A stretch of 6,551 nt of DNA from Actinomycetota bacterium (GTDB taxonomy: Bacteria; Actinomycetota; Acidimicrobiia; IMCC26256; PALSA-610), in the NCBI GenBank assembly GCA_030839105.1, contig JAUZEI010000370.1, positions 1 through 6,551 of the forward strand, written 5' to 3'. The stretch's first letter is position 1, and each line of letters begins with the position of its first letter. Shown piece after piece: positions 1 to 6,551 of the stretch. The translations under genes and the position numbers were made by a program. The notes under the pieces are model-generated. The model did no database searches. It saw only the letters and a program-made list of their open reading frames with translations, and had not been told where the DNA came from.

Positions 1-797
1 CCGAGGCCCATCGTGACGACGGTGAGGTGCGTTCCGCCTGCCTCACGCCACGCCGCAGCCTCCTCAGCCAACTCGTCTACCCCACGAGCGAGCGACACGT
101 AGTCGCCGCCGAAGCCCTCGATGGACCTCCCAGCGTCTGCGACCTGACCGCGGAGCAGGTTCCAGGAGCTGATGGCCCTGTCGATACCGCCGCCGAAGAA
201 GATGAACCCGTCCGCGAGACGGGCGGCCCGGTCGAATGCCGCTTCGCTTGACCCACCGAGCCAGATCGGGATGGACCGCGCCGGCTTCGGAACGAGCGCG
301 GCTCTGTCGACCCGGTCGAAGCGACCCGAGAAGTCGACGACAGTTCCAGTGAACAATCGGCGCAACAACTCGATCTGTTCCTCCTGCCGGGCGCCGCGCG
401 TACGAAAGTCCTGGCCGAGTGCGTCGTACTCGACGTGGTTCCAGCCGACGCCCACCCCGAGGCGCAGACGACCGCCGGAGAAGAGATCGACGTCGGTCGC
501 CTGCCGGGCCACGAGCGCGGTCGGGCGCTGCGGAAGGATCAGGATTCCGGTCGCGAATCCGATTCGTCGGGTGATGCCGGCCAGGTAGGCGAACATCACG
601 AACGGGTCGTGGAACGGGTCGTGCTCGGTGTACGGGCCCGTCAGCGCAGGTGTTCGATCGGCATGAACGGCGCCGAGCACGTGGTCGTAGGCGAGCAGGT
701 GGCTGAAGCCCAGGTCCTCGACGGCCGTGCCGATCCGGCGCACCGCGTCCGGATCTCCTCGGAGCTCGATCTGCGGGTAGACGACACCGATCTGCAC
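1..797 (-). CDS. LLM-class F420-dependent oxidoreductase (luciferase-like monooxygenase fold), C-terminus cut by window edge
   Basis: I translated this frame by hand: 265 residues are visible and the frame is still open at base 1, so the C-terminus lies outside the window. Family members are usually about 280-300 residues, so little is missing. The protein begins MQIGVVYPQIELRGDP. It has the features of the bacterial luciferase-like TIM-barrel family: an early helix (RRIGTAVEDLGFSHLL, residues 20-35), DHVLG near 38-42, the strand RIGFATGILILPQR at 78-91, and the hallmark SGGRLRLGVGVGWN at 107-120 followed by EYDALG. The IPIWLGG strand is at 176-182. This pattern resembles the Rv2161c-like F420 subfamily (TIGR03619). 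Such enzymes use cofactor F420, or sometimes flavin, for hydride transfer in the cytoplasm; the substrate cannot be read from sequence. The start is GTG at 797: an in-frame TGA lies at 810-812 and no other start codon falls between. It is divergent from the amidohydrolase gene. F420 rather than FMN use is inferred from the subfamily. Confidence 0.9.
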   Translation of the reverse strand, partial: MQIGVVYPQIELRGDPDAVRRIGTAVEDLGFSHLLAYDHVLGAVHADRTPALTGPYTEHDPFHDPFVMFAYLAGITRRIGFATGILILPQRPTALVARQATDVDLFSGGRLRLGVGVGWNHVEYDALGQDFRTRGARQEEQIELLRRLFTGTVVDFSGRFDRVDRAALVPKPARSIPIWLGGSSEAAFDRAARLADGFIFFGGGIDRAISSWNLLRGQVADAGRSIEGFGGDYVSLARGVDELAEEAAAWREAGGTHLTVVTMGL

Positions 798-808
798 CGC
801 GTCAGCCT

Positions 809-837
809 GTCACTCCGTCACGCCCGCGGAGTACCTT
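809..837 (+). promoter_or_regulatory. Possible promoter for the amidohydrolase gene in the divergent gap
   Basis: A TANNNT-type -10 hexamer, TACCTT, lies at 832-837. It would start transcription near 844 and give a leader of about 40 nt before the GTG at 885. The -35 region (around 808-814, TGTCAC/GTCACT) is only a weak match to TTGACA. The region lies between two divergent genes, so some promoter must be close by, but this exact placement is tentative. Confidence 0.2.
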
Positions 838-874
838 GGGGAAACTGACACGCACGTCATGTGCCGAGCCGCAC

Positions 875-879
875 GGGGG
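875..879 (+). promoter_or_regulatory. Shine-Dalgarno-like G-rich stretch supporting the GTG start at 885
   Basis: The run GGGGG ends five bases before GTG 885, a workable ribosome-binding distance. The alternative in-frame GTG at 861 has no purine-rich stretch closer than GGGGAAA at 838-844, about 16 bases away. This is the reason for choosing 885 over 861. Confidence 0.35.
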
Positions 880-884
880 CATTT

Positions 885-2108
885 GTGGAGCTGCCGAAGA
901 TCATCAGCGTCGACGACCACGTGGTTGAGCCCCCGCACGTCTGGCAGACCTGGCTGCCCGAGAAGTACCGCGAGAAGGGGCCGCGCTCGGAACGCAAGCG
1001 CTGGGGCGCCTTCCGGCTCAAGAAGGGCGCGAAGTACGAGATGACCGAGGATCCCGAAGGCGAATGGGGCGACGCCTGGATCTACGAGGACAAGGTCATC
1101 TACGTGCAGAAGAAGTTCGTCGCAATCCCCAAAGCCGCGACGTCCGGCGACGACGTCTCGACCTTCGACAAGACCGTCATGACGATGACCGCGGTCACCT
1201 ACGACGACATGCGCCCGGGTTGTTACGACGCCAAGGAGCGCAAGAAGGACTTCGAGGTCAACTGGGTCGACGGGTCGCTGCCCTTTCCGACGTTCCCCCG
1301 GTTCTGCGGCCAGACCTTCAAGGAGGCCGACGACCACGAGCTCGCGCTCGCGTGCGTGAAGGCCTACAACGACTGGATGGTCGAGGAGTGGTGCGATCCC
1401 TCGATCGGCATCAACATCCCGCTGTGCATCATCCCGCTCTGGGATGCGGAGCTCGCGGCGCGGGAGATCGAGCGCAACGCCGCGCGCGGCGTGCGGGCGG
1501 TGTGCTTCTCGGAGCTGCCCACCCGACTCGACCTGCCGAGTGTCCACACCGGTTACTGGGACCCGATGTTCGCCGTCTGCGACGACACGGGCACCACCGT
1601 GTGCATGCACGTCGGCTCGTCGTCGACCGATCCGTTTTCGTCGAAGGACGCGCCTCCCGGCGTGGGGAGCATGGTCGGGTTCAACAACTCGATGGCGTCG
1701 CTGGGCGACTACCTGTTCGGCGGGATCATGCACCGGTTCCCGAAGCTGAAGATCGCGTACTCCGAAGGGCAGATCGGATGGTTGCCGTATGCCCTCGAGC
1801 GCGCCGACACCGTGTGGAAGGAGCACAACGCCTGGCAGAACTCGAAGCGCCTGTGCCCCGAACCGCCGTCGACCTACTACTACGACCGCGTGTTCGGCTG
1901 CTTCACGTGGGACCGTCACGGCGTGAAGTCGCTCGACGAGGTCGGCGAGAACAACATCTGCTTCGAGACCGACTACCCACACACGGACACGACCTGGCCG
2001 AACTCGAAGGACTACTGCGAGCAGATGCTCGTCGGCGTCGAGGACGAGCAGCGGTACAAGATCCTTCGGGGCAACGCAATACGCATGCTCGAGCTCGATC
2101 GCGTGTGA
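885..2108 (+). CDS. Amidohydrolase family protein (ACMSD-like, amidohydrolase 2 / COG2159)
   Basis: A complete 407-residue cytoplasmic enzyme of the metal-dependent amidohydrolase superfamily (Amidohydro_2, PF04909), which includes ACMSD-type decarboxylases and C-C or C-N hydrolases. Starting at GTG 885 the protein opens MELPKIISVDDHVVEPP, with the N-terminal metal motif D10-x-H12. Further family landmarks are the strand-end histidine in CMHVGSSS (H242), EGQIGWLPYALERAD in the C-terminal half, and the terminal motif ETDYPHTDTTWP with the likely catalytic/metal aspartate D363 and H366. There is no signal peptide. About 75 residues after the N-terminal motif form a charged insert (roughly residues 25-100) rich in Lys, Glu and Trp before the barrel continues, as I recall for many actinobacterial members. 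A longer start at GTG 861 would add eight residues (MPSRTGAF) but has poorer ribosome-binding support. The gene is divergent from the LLM oxidoreductase and convergent with the ABC genes. The substrate is unknown; family assignment is secure, the reaction is not. Confidence 0.92.
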   Translation: MELPKIISVDDHVVEPPHVWQTWLPEKYREKGPRSERKRWGAFRLKKGAKYEMTEDPEGEWGDAWIYEDKVIYVQKKFVAIPKAATSGDDVSTFDKTVMTMTAVTYDDMRPGCYDAKERKKDFEVNWVDGSLPFPTFPRFCGQTFKEADDHELALACVKAYNDWMVEEWCDPSIGINIPLCIIPLWDAELAAREIERNAARGVRAVCFSELPTRLDLPSVHTGYWDPMFAVCDDTGTTVCMHVGSSSTDPFSSKDAPPGVGSMVGFNNSMASLGDYLFGGIMHRFPKLKIAYSEGQIGWLPYALERADTVWKEHNAWQNSKRLCPEPPSTYYYDRVFGCFTWDRHGVKSLDEVGENNICFETDYPHTDTTWPNSKDYCEQMLVGVEDEQRYKILRGNAIRMLELDRV

Positions 2109-2123
2109 CGGTGCCGCGCCCCT

Positions 2124-2136
2124 GACTCAACGAGTC
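2124..2136. terminator. Short perfect hairpin between convergent genes, possible weak bidirectional terminator
   Basis: GACTC and GAGTC flank a three-base loop (AAC), giving a 5-bp perfect stem. It sits inside the 51-bp gap between the amidohydrolase stop (2108) and the ABC gene stop (2160). No T-run follows on either strand, so it does not meet the standard for an intrinsic terminator; its position is the main argument for it. Confidence 0.22.
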
Positions 2137-2159
2137 GCGAAGGCCGGCGAGGGCCACCT

Positions 2160-4073
2160 TCACGCAGTGCGCGTGTTCGCGGTCCAGCTCCGGTGGAGCT
2201 GCGCGTAGACACCACCGGCGGTGACGAGCTGCTCGTGGGTACCTGCTTCGACGATCCGGCCCGCATCGAAGACGAGCACGCGGTCGGCGTGCTCGGCCGT
2301 GGACAGTCGGTGGGCGATGCTGATCGTCGTACGGCCGCGCGAGACGCGCGCCAGCGCGTCGGCCAGGGCGCGCTCGGTTTCGGCATCGACCGCGCTCGTG
2401 GCTTCGTCGAGCACGAGCAATCCGGGGTCGCCGAGCTCCGCACGCGCAAGCGCGACGAGCTGGCGCTCGCCCACCGACAACGACTCGCCGCGCTCGCCCA
2501 CCATCGTCGCGAGCCCATCCGGCAGGCGCATCAGCCACCAGTCGAGTCCGAGCCGAGCGAAGGCCCGCTCGACGTCGTCGTCGGTTGCGGCCGGCGCGGC
2601 CATGCGCACGTTGTCCGCGATCGTGGCGTCGAAAAGGAAGCCATCCTGCGGCACCATGCGAATCGCGCGGCGGCGGGAGGCAGGGTCGACATCACGGAGA
2701 TCGCTGTCACCGATGCGAACCCTTCCCGCCGTCGGATCCGCGAGCCGGCAGAGGAGCCTCGCGAAGGTCGTCTTGCCCGAACCCGTCTCGCCGACGATCG
2801 CCACGTGGCTTCCGGCCGCGATGTCGACACTCACGTCGTGCAGCACGGGCGCGTCACCGCGGTACGCGAACTCGATGTGCGATGTCTCCACGGCGAGGGC
2901 GCCGTGGGCGAGATGCACGCCGTCGACCGGTTCGGCGACGTCGATGGGTACGTCGAGCACTGCGAGCACTTTGCGCCAACCGGAGATCGCCGTCTGGGTC
3001 TGGTCGAGGATCTCGCTCAGCTCGCCGATCGGGCTCAACAACAGGTTGATCAGGAACATGAACGCGACGACCTTGCCGACGTCGAGACCCCAGTCCGTGC
3101 CGTAGTACGCCGTGGCCACGACGATCGCGGCGAGCGCGATGGCACCGAAGAAGTCGCCGAGCGGGAACATGGCGGCGAAGTACTTCGCGGCGCGGAGCCG
3201 AGCGCGGTATGCGCCGTCGATGCGCTCTCGCAGCCTGAGGCGAGCCCGCTCCTGGAGCCCGTAGGCGCGAATGACCGCGGCGCCGCTGACCGTTTCCGAG
3301 AACTCGGCGATCATGTCGCCGATCCGCGTGCGTTCCTCGTCGTAGGCCTGCAGTTGGCGACGCTGGAACGCGCGGAACAGAGGAGGGACCGGGAGGTACG
3401 CGACCAGTGTGAGGATCGTCAGCTGCCACGAGTAGACGAACATCACGACGAGGGTGCCCACGATCAGCGTGCCGTTCACGAGCCACGAGATCATCCCCCA
3501 CTGCACGAAGCGAGCAAGGGTTTCGATGTCGCTCGTGACACGCGCCACGAAGACGCCGCGCCGCGTCGTGGTGTGTTCGGCCATGCTCAGCCGGTGGATG
3601 TGATCGAAGACACGAACGCGCAGGCCGCACAGCGCCTGCTCGGCCGCCCGGACCAACCGGTAGTAGGCGACCCGGCTGACGAAGAGCACGCCGACCGTGA
3701 TCACCGCCGCGGCGAGGCAGGCGAGCAAAACGAACTCGGCCTGGAACCCGCCCGAACCGAGCACACCCCGGTCGAGGATGACTTGGATCAGGATCGGGAT
3801 CGCAAGCTTCCCGGCCGCGGCGACGATCGCGAACACGATGGTCGCCTTCAAACCGACGCGCAGCTCCGGACTGGTCGCCAGACCCCGGCGGAGCACGTGC
3901 AGCGCGCCCGACGCGATCCCGCCCGCGGGTATGACGTCGTCATCCTCGAAGGCGGCGTAGACCCGCTCGGTGAATTCGTCGCGCGCCTGGGCCGGCGCCG
4001 AGTCGGCGATCATGTCGTGCGCGGCGCCGTGGCGAGACGCGTCGCGCACGTGATCGTCACCGGTGCGTGTCAT
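2160..4073 (-). CDS. ABC exporter half-transporter, second subunit (catalytic Walker B, deviant signature motif)
   Basis: A 637-residue fused membrane/ATPase subunit (type IV exporter fold: ABC_membrane, then ABC_tran). It has a soluble N-terminal extension of about 70 residues. Six hydrophobic segments follow at about 75-100, 113-134, 195-216, 218-236, 303-325 and 335-352. The nucleotide-binding domain has A-loop Tyr404, Walker A GETGSGKTT (428-436), Q-loop Gln476, signature LSVGERQ (532-538), Walker B LLVLDE with catalytic Glu557, D-loop SAVD and H-loop His588. The signature departs from LSGGQ (Val for the first Gly, Glu for Gln). It would pair with the upstream subunit to export a hydrophobic compound, drug, lipid or peptide across the inner membrane; the substrate is not determinable. 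I chose ATG 4073, which overlaps the upstream stop as TGATG and has AAGAGG seven bases ahead. GTG 4076 would add one residue. The genes overlap, so translational coupling is likely. Confidence 0.93.
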   Translation of the reverse strand: MTRTGDDHVRDASRHGAAHDMIADSAPAQARDEFTERVYAAFEDDDVIPAGGIASGALHVLRRGLATSPELRVGLKATIVFAIVAAAGKLAIPILIQVILDRGVLGSGGFQAEFVLLACLAAAVITVGVLFVSRVAYYRLVRAAEQALCGLRVRVFDHIHRLSMAEHTTTRRGVFVARVTSDIETLARFVQWGMISWLVNGTLIVGTLVVMFVYSWQLTILTLVAYLPVPPLFRAFQRRQLQAYDEERTRIGDMIAEFSETVSGAAVIRAYGLQERARLRLRERIDGAYRARLRAAKYFAAMFPLGDFFGAIALAAIVVATAYYGTDWGLDVGKVVAFMFLINLLLSPIGELSEILDQTQTAISGWRKVLAVLDVPIDVAEPVDGVHLAHGALAVETSHIEFAYRGDAPVLHDVSVDIAAGSHVAIVGETGSGKTTFARLLCRLADPTAGRVRIGDSDLRDVDPASRRRAIRMVPQDGFLFDATIADNVRMAAPAATDDDVERAFARLGLDWWLMRLPDGLATMVGERGESLSVGERQLVALARAELGDPGLLVLDEATSAVDAETERALADALARVSRGRTTISIAHRLSTAEHADRVLVFDAGRIVEAGTHEQLVTAGGVYAQLHRSWTANTRTA

Positions 4074-5848
4074 CACGCGACCTCTTGCTCGTAAGCGCGC
4101 ACCATGGCCTCGTAGTCGCGGTTGGTTGCGAGGAGCTCCGTGTGCGTCCCGGTGGCGACGATGCGTCCTTCCTGCATGAAGAACACGCGGTCGGCGAGCG
4201 CGATCGTCGAGACCCGGTGGGCCACGATGAGCGTCGTCATGTCGAGCTCGTCGCGTAGTCCATGGAGGATGCGCGCCTCGACAGTCGCGTCGACTGCGGA
4301 GGTCGCGTCGTCGAGGAGAAGGAATCGCGGCCGACGGACGAGTGCACGAGCGAGCGCAATGCGCTGGCGCTGACCACCCGACACCGTCACACCGCGCTCA
4401 CCGATCGACGTGTCGTACCCGGCCGGCAGTGACTCGACGAAGCGCGCTACTTGCGAAATGCCCGCCGCCCAGCGCATCGACGTGTCGTCCGCGTCCGTCC
4501 CGATCGCCTCCGTTCCAATCGAGATGTTGTTCGCGATCGTGTCCGTGAACAGGAAGGACTCCTGGAACACGAGCGCGACGCTCGCCCGTAGATCGCCGCG
4601 GGCGACCTCGGTGAGGTCGATGCCGCCGACGCGCACCACACCGCGTTCGGGCCGGTCGAGGCCCGCGAGCAGTTCGCACAGGGTGGTCTTGCCGCAACCG
4701 GTCGGGCCGACCAGGGCCACGACTTCGCCGGCCGCGATCCGAACGTCGCAGTGCTGCAACACGGGCACGCCGGCGACGTAGCCGTACTCGAGCCTGTGGG
4801 CCTCGACGTCGAGCCCGCCGCTCGGCAGCGGACTCGGATCGGGCGGAACGGCCTCAGGAGACGCCGCGAGCACACCGTCGATGCGATCGAGGGCGACCAC
4901 CGAACGCGGCATCTCCTCGAGCAGGAAGCCGACGACACGCATCGGGAACGCGAGGAGCGTGAACAGCGCCATCGCCTGCACGAGATCGCCGGGTGAGACT
5001 GCTCCGGTCGACACGCGCCACCCGCCGATCGCGAGCAGCATGATGATGGCGAGGTTCGGGAGCGCGTCGAGCGTCGGCTCGAAGAGCGCGCGCAGCGCAC
5101 CGACTCGGACGCGCGCGACCCGGAGCTGATCCGCGGCACGACCGAGCCGCTCGACCTCGGCATCCTGGCGCCCGAGCGTCTTCACGACCATGACGCCTTC
5201 GAAGCTCTCGTGCGTGATCGCCGAGACGTCGCCGACCCGCTCCTGGACCGTCTGCGCGGGCAGCTCGACCCGGCGGGTGTAGAAGCGGTTCAGCGCGAAC
5301 ATCGCCGGGAAGAGCACGAGACCGACCAAAGTGAGCAGCGGATCGATCGCAAAGAGGGCGATGAGCGAGAAGACGATCAGCAGCACGAGGCCGGTCGAGA
5401 ACGGCAGCGGGTTGATCACCTCCGACGCGACCATCACGTCGTTGTCGGCGTGGGCCAGCAGCGTTCCGGTCGTGTGCTCGCGATGGAACGACAAGGGCAC
5501 GTCGAGATAGCGATCGGCGATCTGGTGGCGGAGCGTGGCCATGTTGGCCGAGGCCGTCATGCCCGCGAAGTACCGCCGAGTGATGACGCCGGCGCTACGG
5601 ATAAAGGCAACGACGATGATCGCGATCGCACCGCCCCACACTGTGCCGCTCGCGACGTGGCCCTTGAACGAGGGGATGATCACGCGATCGGTGACACGTC
5701 CGAGCACGATCGTTCCCAATACCGAGGTCAGCGCGAATACGGACGAGCCGATCACCGAGGTCGTGAACGGCCCCGGATGCGCGACGATGAATCGGCGCAA
5801 GGTCGCAATACCTCGCCGCCACATGCTGCGGTCGATCGTGTCGGGCAC
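4073..5848 (-). CDS. ABC exporter half-transporter, first subunit (degenerate Walker B, intact signature motif)
   Basis: A 591-residue ABC exporter subunit with an N-terminal membrane domain and C-terminal ATPase domain. Hydrophobic segments lie at about 28-50, 72-90, 148-168, 170-186, 262-280 and 288-311, the usual six. The ATPase part has A-loop aromatic Tyr357, Walker A GPTGCGKTT (381-389), Q-loop Gln429, signature VSGGQRQR (489-496), Walker B LLLDD with Asp514 where the catalytic Glu is expected, D-loop SAVD (517-520) and H-loop His544. The Asp codon is GAC at bases 4309-4307. Loss of the Glu while the signature is kept marks it as the degenerate-site partner in a heterodimeric exporter with the downstream gene, which it overlaps by one base. 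The start is GTG 5848, preceded closely by GCGGAA. An internal ATG at 5824 (residue 9) is possible but has no better ribosome-binding site. The gene is 81 bases downstream of an aldolase-family gene on the same strand. Substrate unknown. Confidence 0.93.
   Translation of the reverse strand: MPDTIDRSMWRRGIATLRRFIVAHPGPFTTSVIGSSVFALTSVLGTIVLGRVTDRVIIPSFKGHVASGTVWGGAIAIIVVAFIRSAGVITRRYFAGMTASANMATLRHQIADRYLDVPLSFHREHTTGTLLAHADNDVMVASEVINPLPFSTGLVLLIVFSLIALFAIDPLLTLVGLVLFPAMFALNRFYTRRVELPAQTVQERVGDVSAITHESFEGVMVVKTLGRQDAEVERLGRAADQLRVARVRVGALRALFEPTLDALPNLAIIMLLAIGGWRVSTGAVSPGDLVQAMALFTLLAFPMRVVGFLLEEMPRSVVALDRIDGVLAASPEAVPPDPSPLPSGGLDVEAHRLEYGYVAGVPVLQHCDVRIAAGEVVALVGPTGCGKTTLCELLAGLDRPERGVVRVGGIDLTEVARGDLRASVALVFQESFLFTDTIANNISIGTEAIGTDADDTSMRWAAGISQVARFVESLPAGYDTSIGERGVTVSGGQRQRIALARALVRRPRFLLLDDATSAVDATVEARILHGLRDELDMTTLIVAHRVSTIALADRVFFMQEGRIVATGTHTELLATNRDYEAMVRAYEQEVA
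4081..4086 (-). promoter_or_regulatory. Ribosome-binding site for the second ABC subunit, inside the upstream gene
   Basis: On the minus strand AAGAGG ends seven bases before ATG 4073 and only four before the alternative GTG 4076. The spacing favours the ATG. The site lies within the last codons of the upstream ABC gene, which fits reinitiation or coupled translation of the two subunits in equal amounts. Confidence 0.55.
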
Positions 5849-5856
5849 TTCCGCGG

Positions 5857-5862
5857 AGCGTA
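5857..5862 (-). promoter_or_regulatory. Possible -10 element just upstream of the ABC operon
   Basis: On the minus strand TACGCT fits TANNNT and ends eight bases before GTG 5848. That spacing would suit a leaderless or near-leaderless transcript, which is common in actinobacteria. I see no TTGAC-like -35 at 16-18 bases upstream, so the call is weak; read-through from the aldolase gene is the alternative. Confidence 0.18.
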
Positions 5863-5879
5863 TCGATGACGGAGGTCGT

Positions 5880-5894
5880 CGGACCCACGGTCCG
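5880..5894. repeat. Short inverted repeat in the aldolase-ABC gap
   Basis: CGGACC and GGTCCG surround a CAC loop, giving a 6-bp perfect stem. It lies in the 81-bp gap between the aldolase stop (5930) and the ABC start (5848). On the minus strand the following bases are GACGACC, without a U-run, so it is unlikely to be an intrinsic terminator. It could be an operator half or chance in GC-rich DNA. Apart from this and the -10 candidate I see nothing else in the gap. Confidence 0.3.
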
Positions 5895-5929
5895 GCTGCT
5901 GACCCGCGCCGCGTGCCGTGGTATCGGCT

Positions 5930-6551
5930 CTACTCGAGGAGATCGGGCTGCTCGCGCGTGATCATCGCGTACAGGGGTTGGAACGCGTGGTAACACGCGA
6001 GCGGTGATCCGACCATCGCGTACGTCTTGCGCGCCATGTCGGCCGCGATGAGCACCGGCGTGCCCGCCGCCTCGGCGAGCAGCTGGGCCTGACAGCTCCG
6101 CTCCATGGTGATGAAGGACCAAACCGCCGCATCGACGGAGTGACCAACAGTGAGGAGCCCGTGGTTGCGGAGGATCACCGCCTTGTTGTCGCCGAGGGCT
6201 TCACTGATCCGCTTGCCCTCCTCGAGCTCGAGCACGACGCCGGTGAAGTCGTCGAACAGCGCGTGGTCCTCGAAGAACGCGCACGCGTCCTGCGTGATCG
6301 GATCGAGGAGACGGCCCAGCGACGACCAGGCTTTGCCGTGGATCGAGTGTGAGTGTGCGGCCGCGACTACGTCGGGACGGGCCGCATGCACCTGCGAGTG
6401 GATTGCGAACGCAGCGCGGTTGACCATCGCGTCCCCTTCGACCACCTCGCCCGTGTGGTCGACGCAGATCAGATCGGAGACGCGGATGTGCTTGAAGTTC
6501 ATCCCGAACGGGTTGACCCAGAAGCGGTCGAGGTGTTCGGGATCGCGCACG
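5930..6551 (-). CDS. Class II aldolase/adducin family protein, N-terminus cut by window edge
   Basis: 206 complete codons are visible, ending in PDLLE and a TAG stop. The frame is open at the window edge, so the N-terminus is missing, probably around 40-50 residues judging by the family. The first visible codon is GTG (VRDPEHLDRF), but it aligns inside the conserved domain and I do not take it as the start. Landmarks of the Aldolase_II fold (PF00596) are WVNPFGMNF, ARPDVVAAAHSHSIHG with the zinc-type H-x-H (visible residues 66 and 68), and RNHGLLTVG with the third histidine (130). By gap-free comparison with E. coli fuculose-1-phosphate aldolase, the position of catalytic Glu73 is Ala here (visible residue 47). 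Metal binding is thus likely but classical retro-aldol chemistry is uncertain. No signal peptide is seen in the part present; presumably cytoplasmic. It precedes the ABC exporter genes on the same strand by 81 bases. Substrate unknown. Confidence 0.9.
   Translation of the reverse strand, partial: VRDPEHLDRFWVNPFGMNFKHIRVSDLICVDHTGEVVEGDAMVNRAAFAIHSQVHAARPDVVAAAHSHSIHGKAWSSLGRLLDPITQDACAFFEDHALFDDFTGVVLELEEGKRISEALGDNKAVILRNHGLLTVGHSVDAAVWSFITMERSCQAQLLAEAAGTPVLIAADMARKTYAMVGSPLACYHAFQPLYAMITREQPDLLE

Noticed and set aside
27..848. Several overlapping plus-strand frames opposite the LLM gene
   Set aside because: They overlap each other and the minus-strand reading gives a clean LLM-family protein over the whole stretch.
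810..1982. A 390-residue minus-strand open frame opposite the amidohydrolase
   Set aside because: Composition is an Arg/Val/His/Leu-rich shadow with no domain; the plus-strand frame carries the complete amidohydrolase motif set.
2142..2155. GGCC...GGCC hairpin in the convergent gap
   Set aside because: Only four base pairs with a six-base loop and no T-run; common by chance in this GC-rich DNA.
2193..4094. A 633-residue open frame on the plus strand opposite the second ABC gene
   Set aside because: Its product is dominated by Arg, Asp, Glu, His and Val with no recognisable domain, and it lies wholly opposite a gene with all ABC motifs intact. Long antisense frames are expected from the strong G/C third-position bias.
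5210..5869. Plus-strand open frame of 219 residues opposite the start of the first ABC gene
   Set aside because: Highly charged, repetitive Arg/Asp/Glu/His composition typical of an antisense shadow; no motif found.
1..6551. Search for tRNA/rRNA genes, CRISPR arrays, insertion-sequence ends, transposase or toxin-antitoxin genes
   Set aside because: Nearly all of the window is occupied by five protein-coding genes, the gaps are 51-87 bp, and I saw no repeats or motifs of these kinds.

Overview
The base composition and gene content suggest a high-GC actinobacterium. Codon third positions are strongly G/C, GTG starts are frequent, and there is an F420-type luciferase-like oxidoreductase beside an actinobacterial-style metal amidohydrolase. 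I cannot name the genus; this is inference from gene families, not from a marker gene.

Layout: (1) 1-797, minus strand: most of a luciferase-like (LLM) F420-dependent oxidoreductase, cut by the left edge of the window. (2) 885-2108, plus strand: a complete amidohydrolase of the ACMSD-like, COG2159 type, divergent from the LLM gene across about 90 bp that must hold both promoters. (3) 2109-2159: a 51-bp convergent gap containing one small perfect hairpin. (4) 2160-5848, minus strand: two overlapping genes for complete ABC exporter half-transporters (4073-5848 first, then 2160-4073), joined by a TGATG stop/start overlap. (5) 5849-5929: an 81-bp gap with a short inverted repeat and no convincing terminator. 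(6) 5930-6551, minus strand: the C-terminal three quarters or so of a class II aldolase/adducin-family protein, cut by the right edge.

How they may work together: the LLM oxidoreductase and the amidohydrolase look like a pair of catabolic or modifying enzymes sharing a control region. The two ABC proteins form a clear asymmetric heterodimer. The first subunit has Asp in place of the Walker B catalytic Glu and an intact signature motif. The second has an intact Walker B Glu and a deviant signature (LSVGE). Both deviations therefore fall in the same composite ATP site, leaving one competent and one degenerate site. The aldolase-family gene lies upstream of the exporter on the same strand and could be read into it, but no metabolic link is shown by the sequence.

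I found no RNA genes, mobile elements, CRISPR arrays or clearly new system. The most informative signal is the paired asymmetry of the ABC heterodimer. The long open frames opposite these genes on the other strand are codon-bias shadows.
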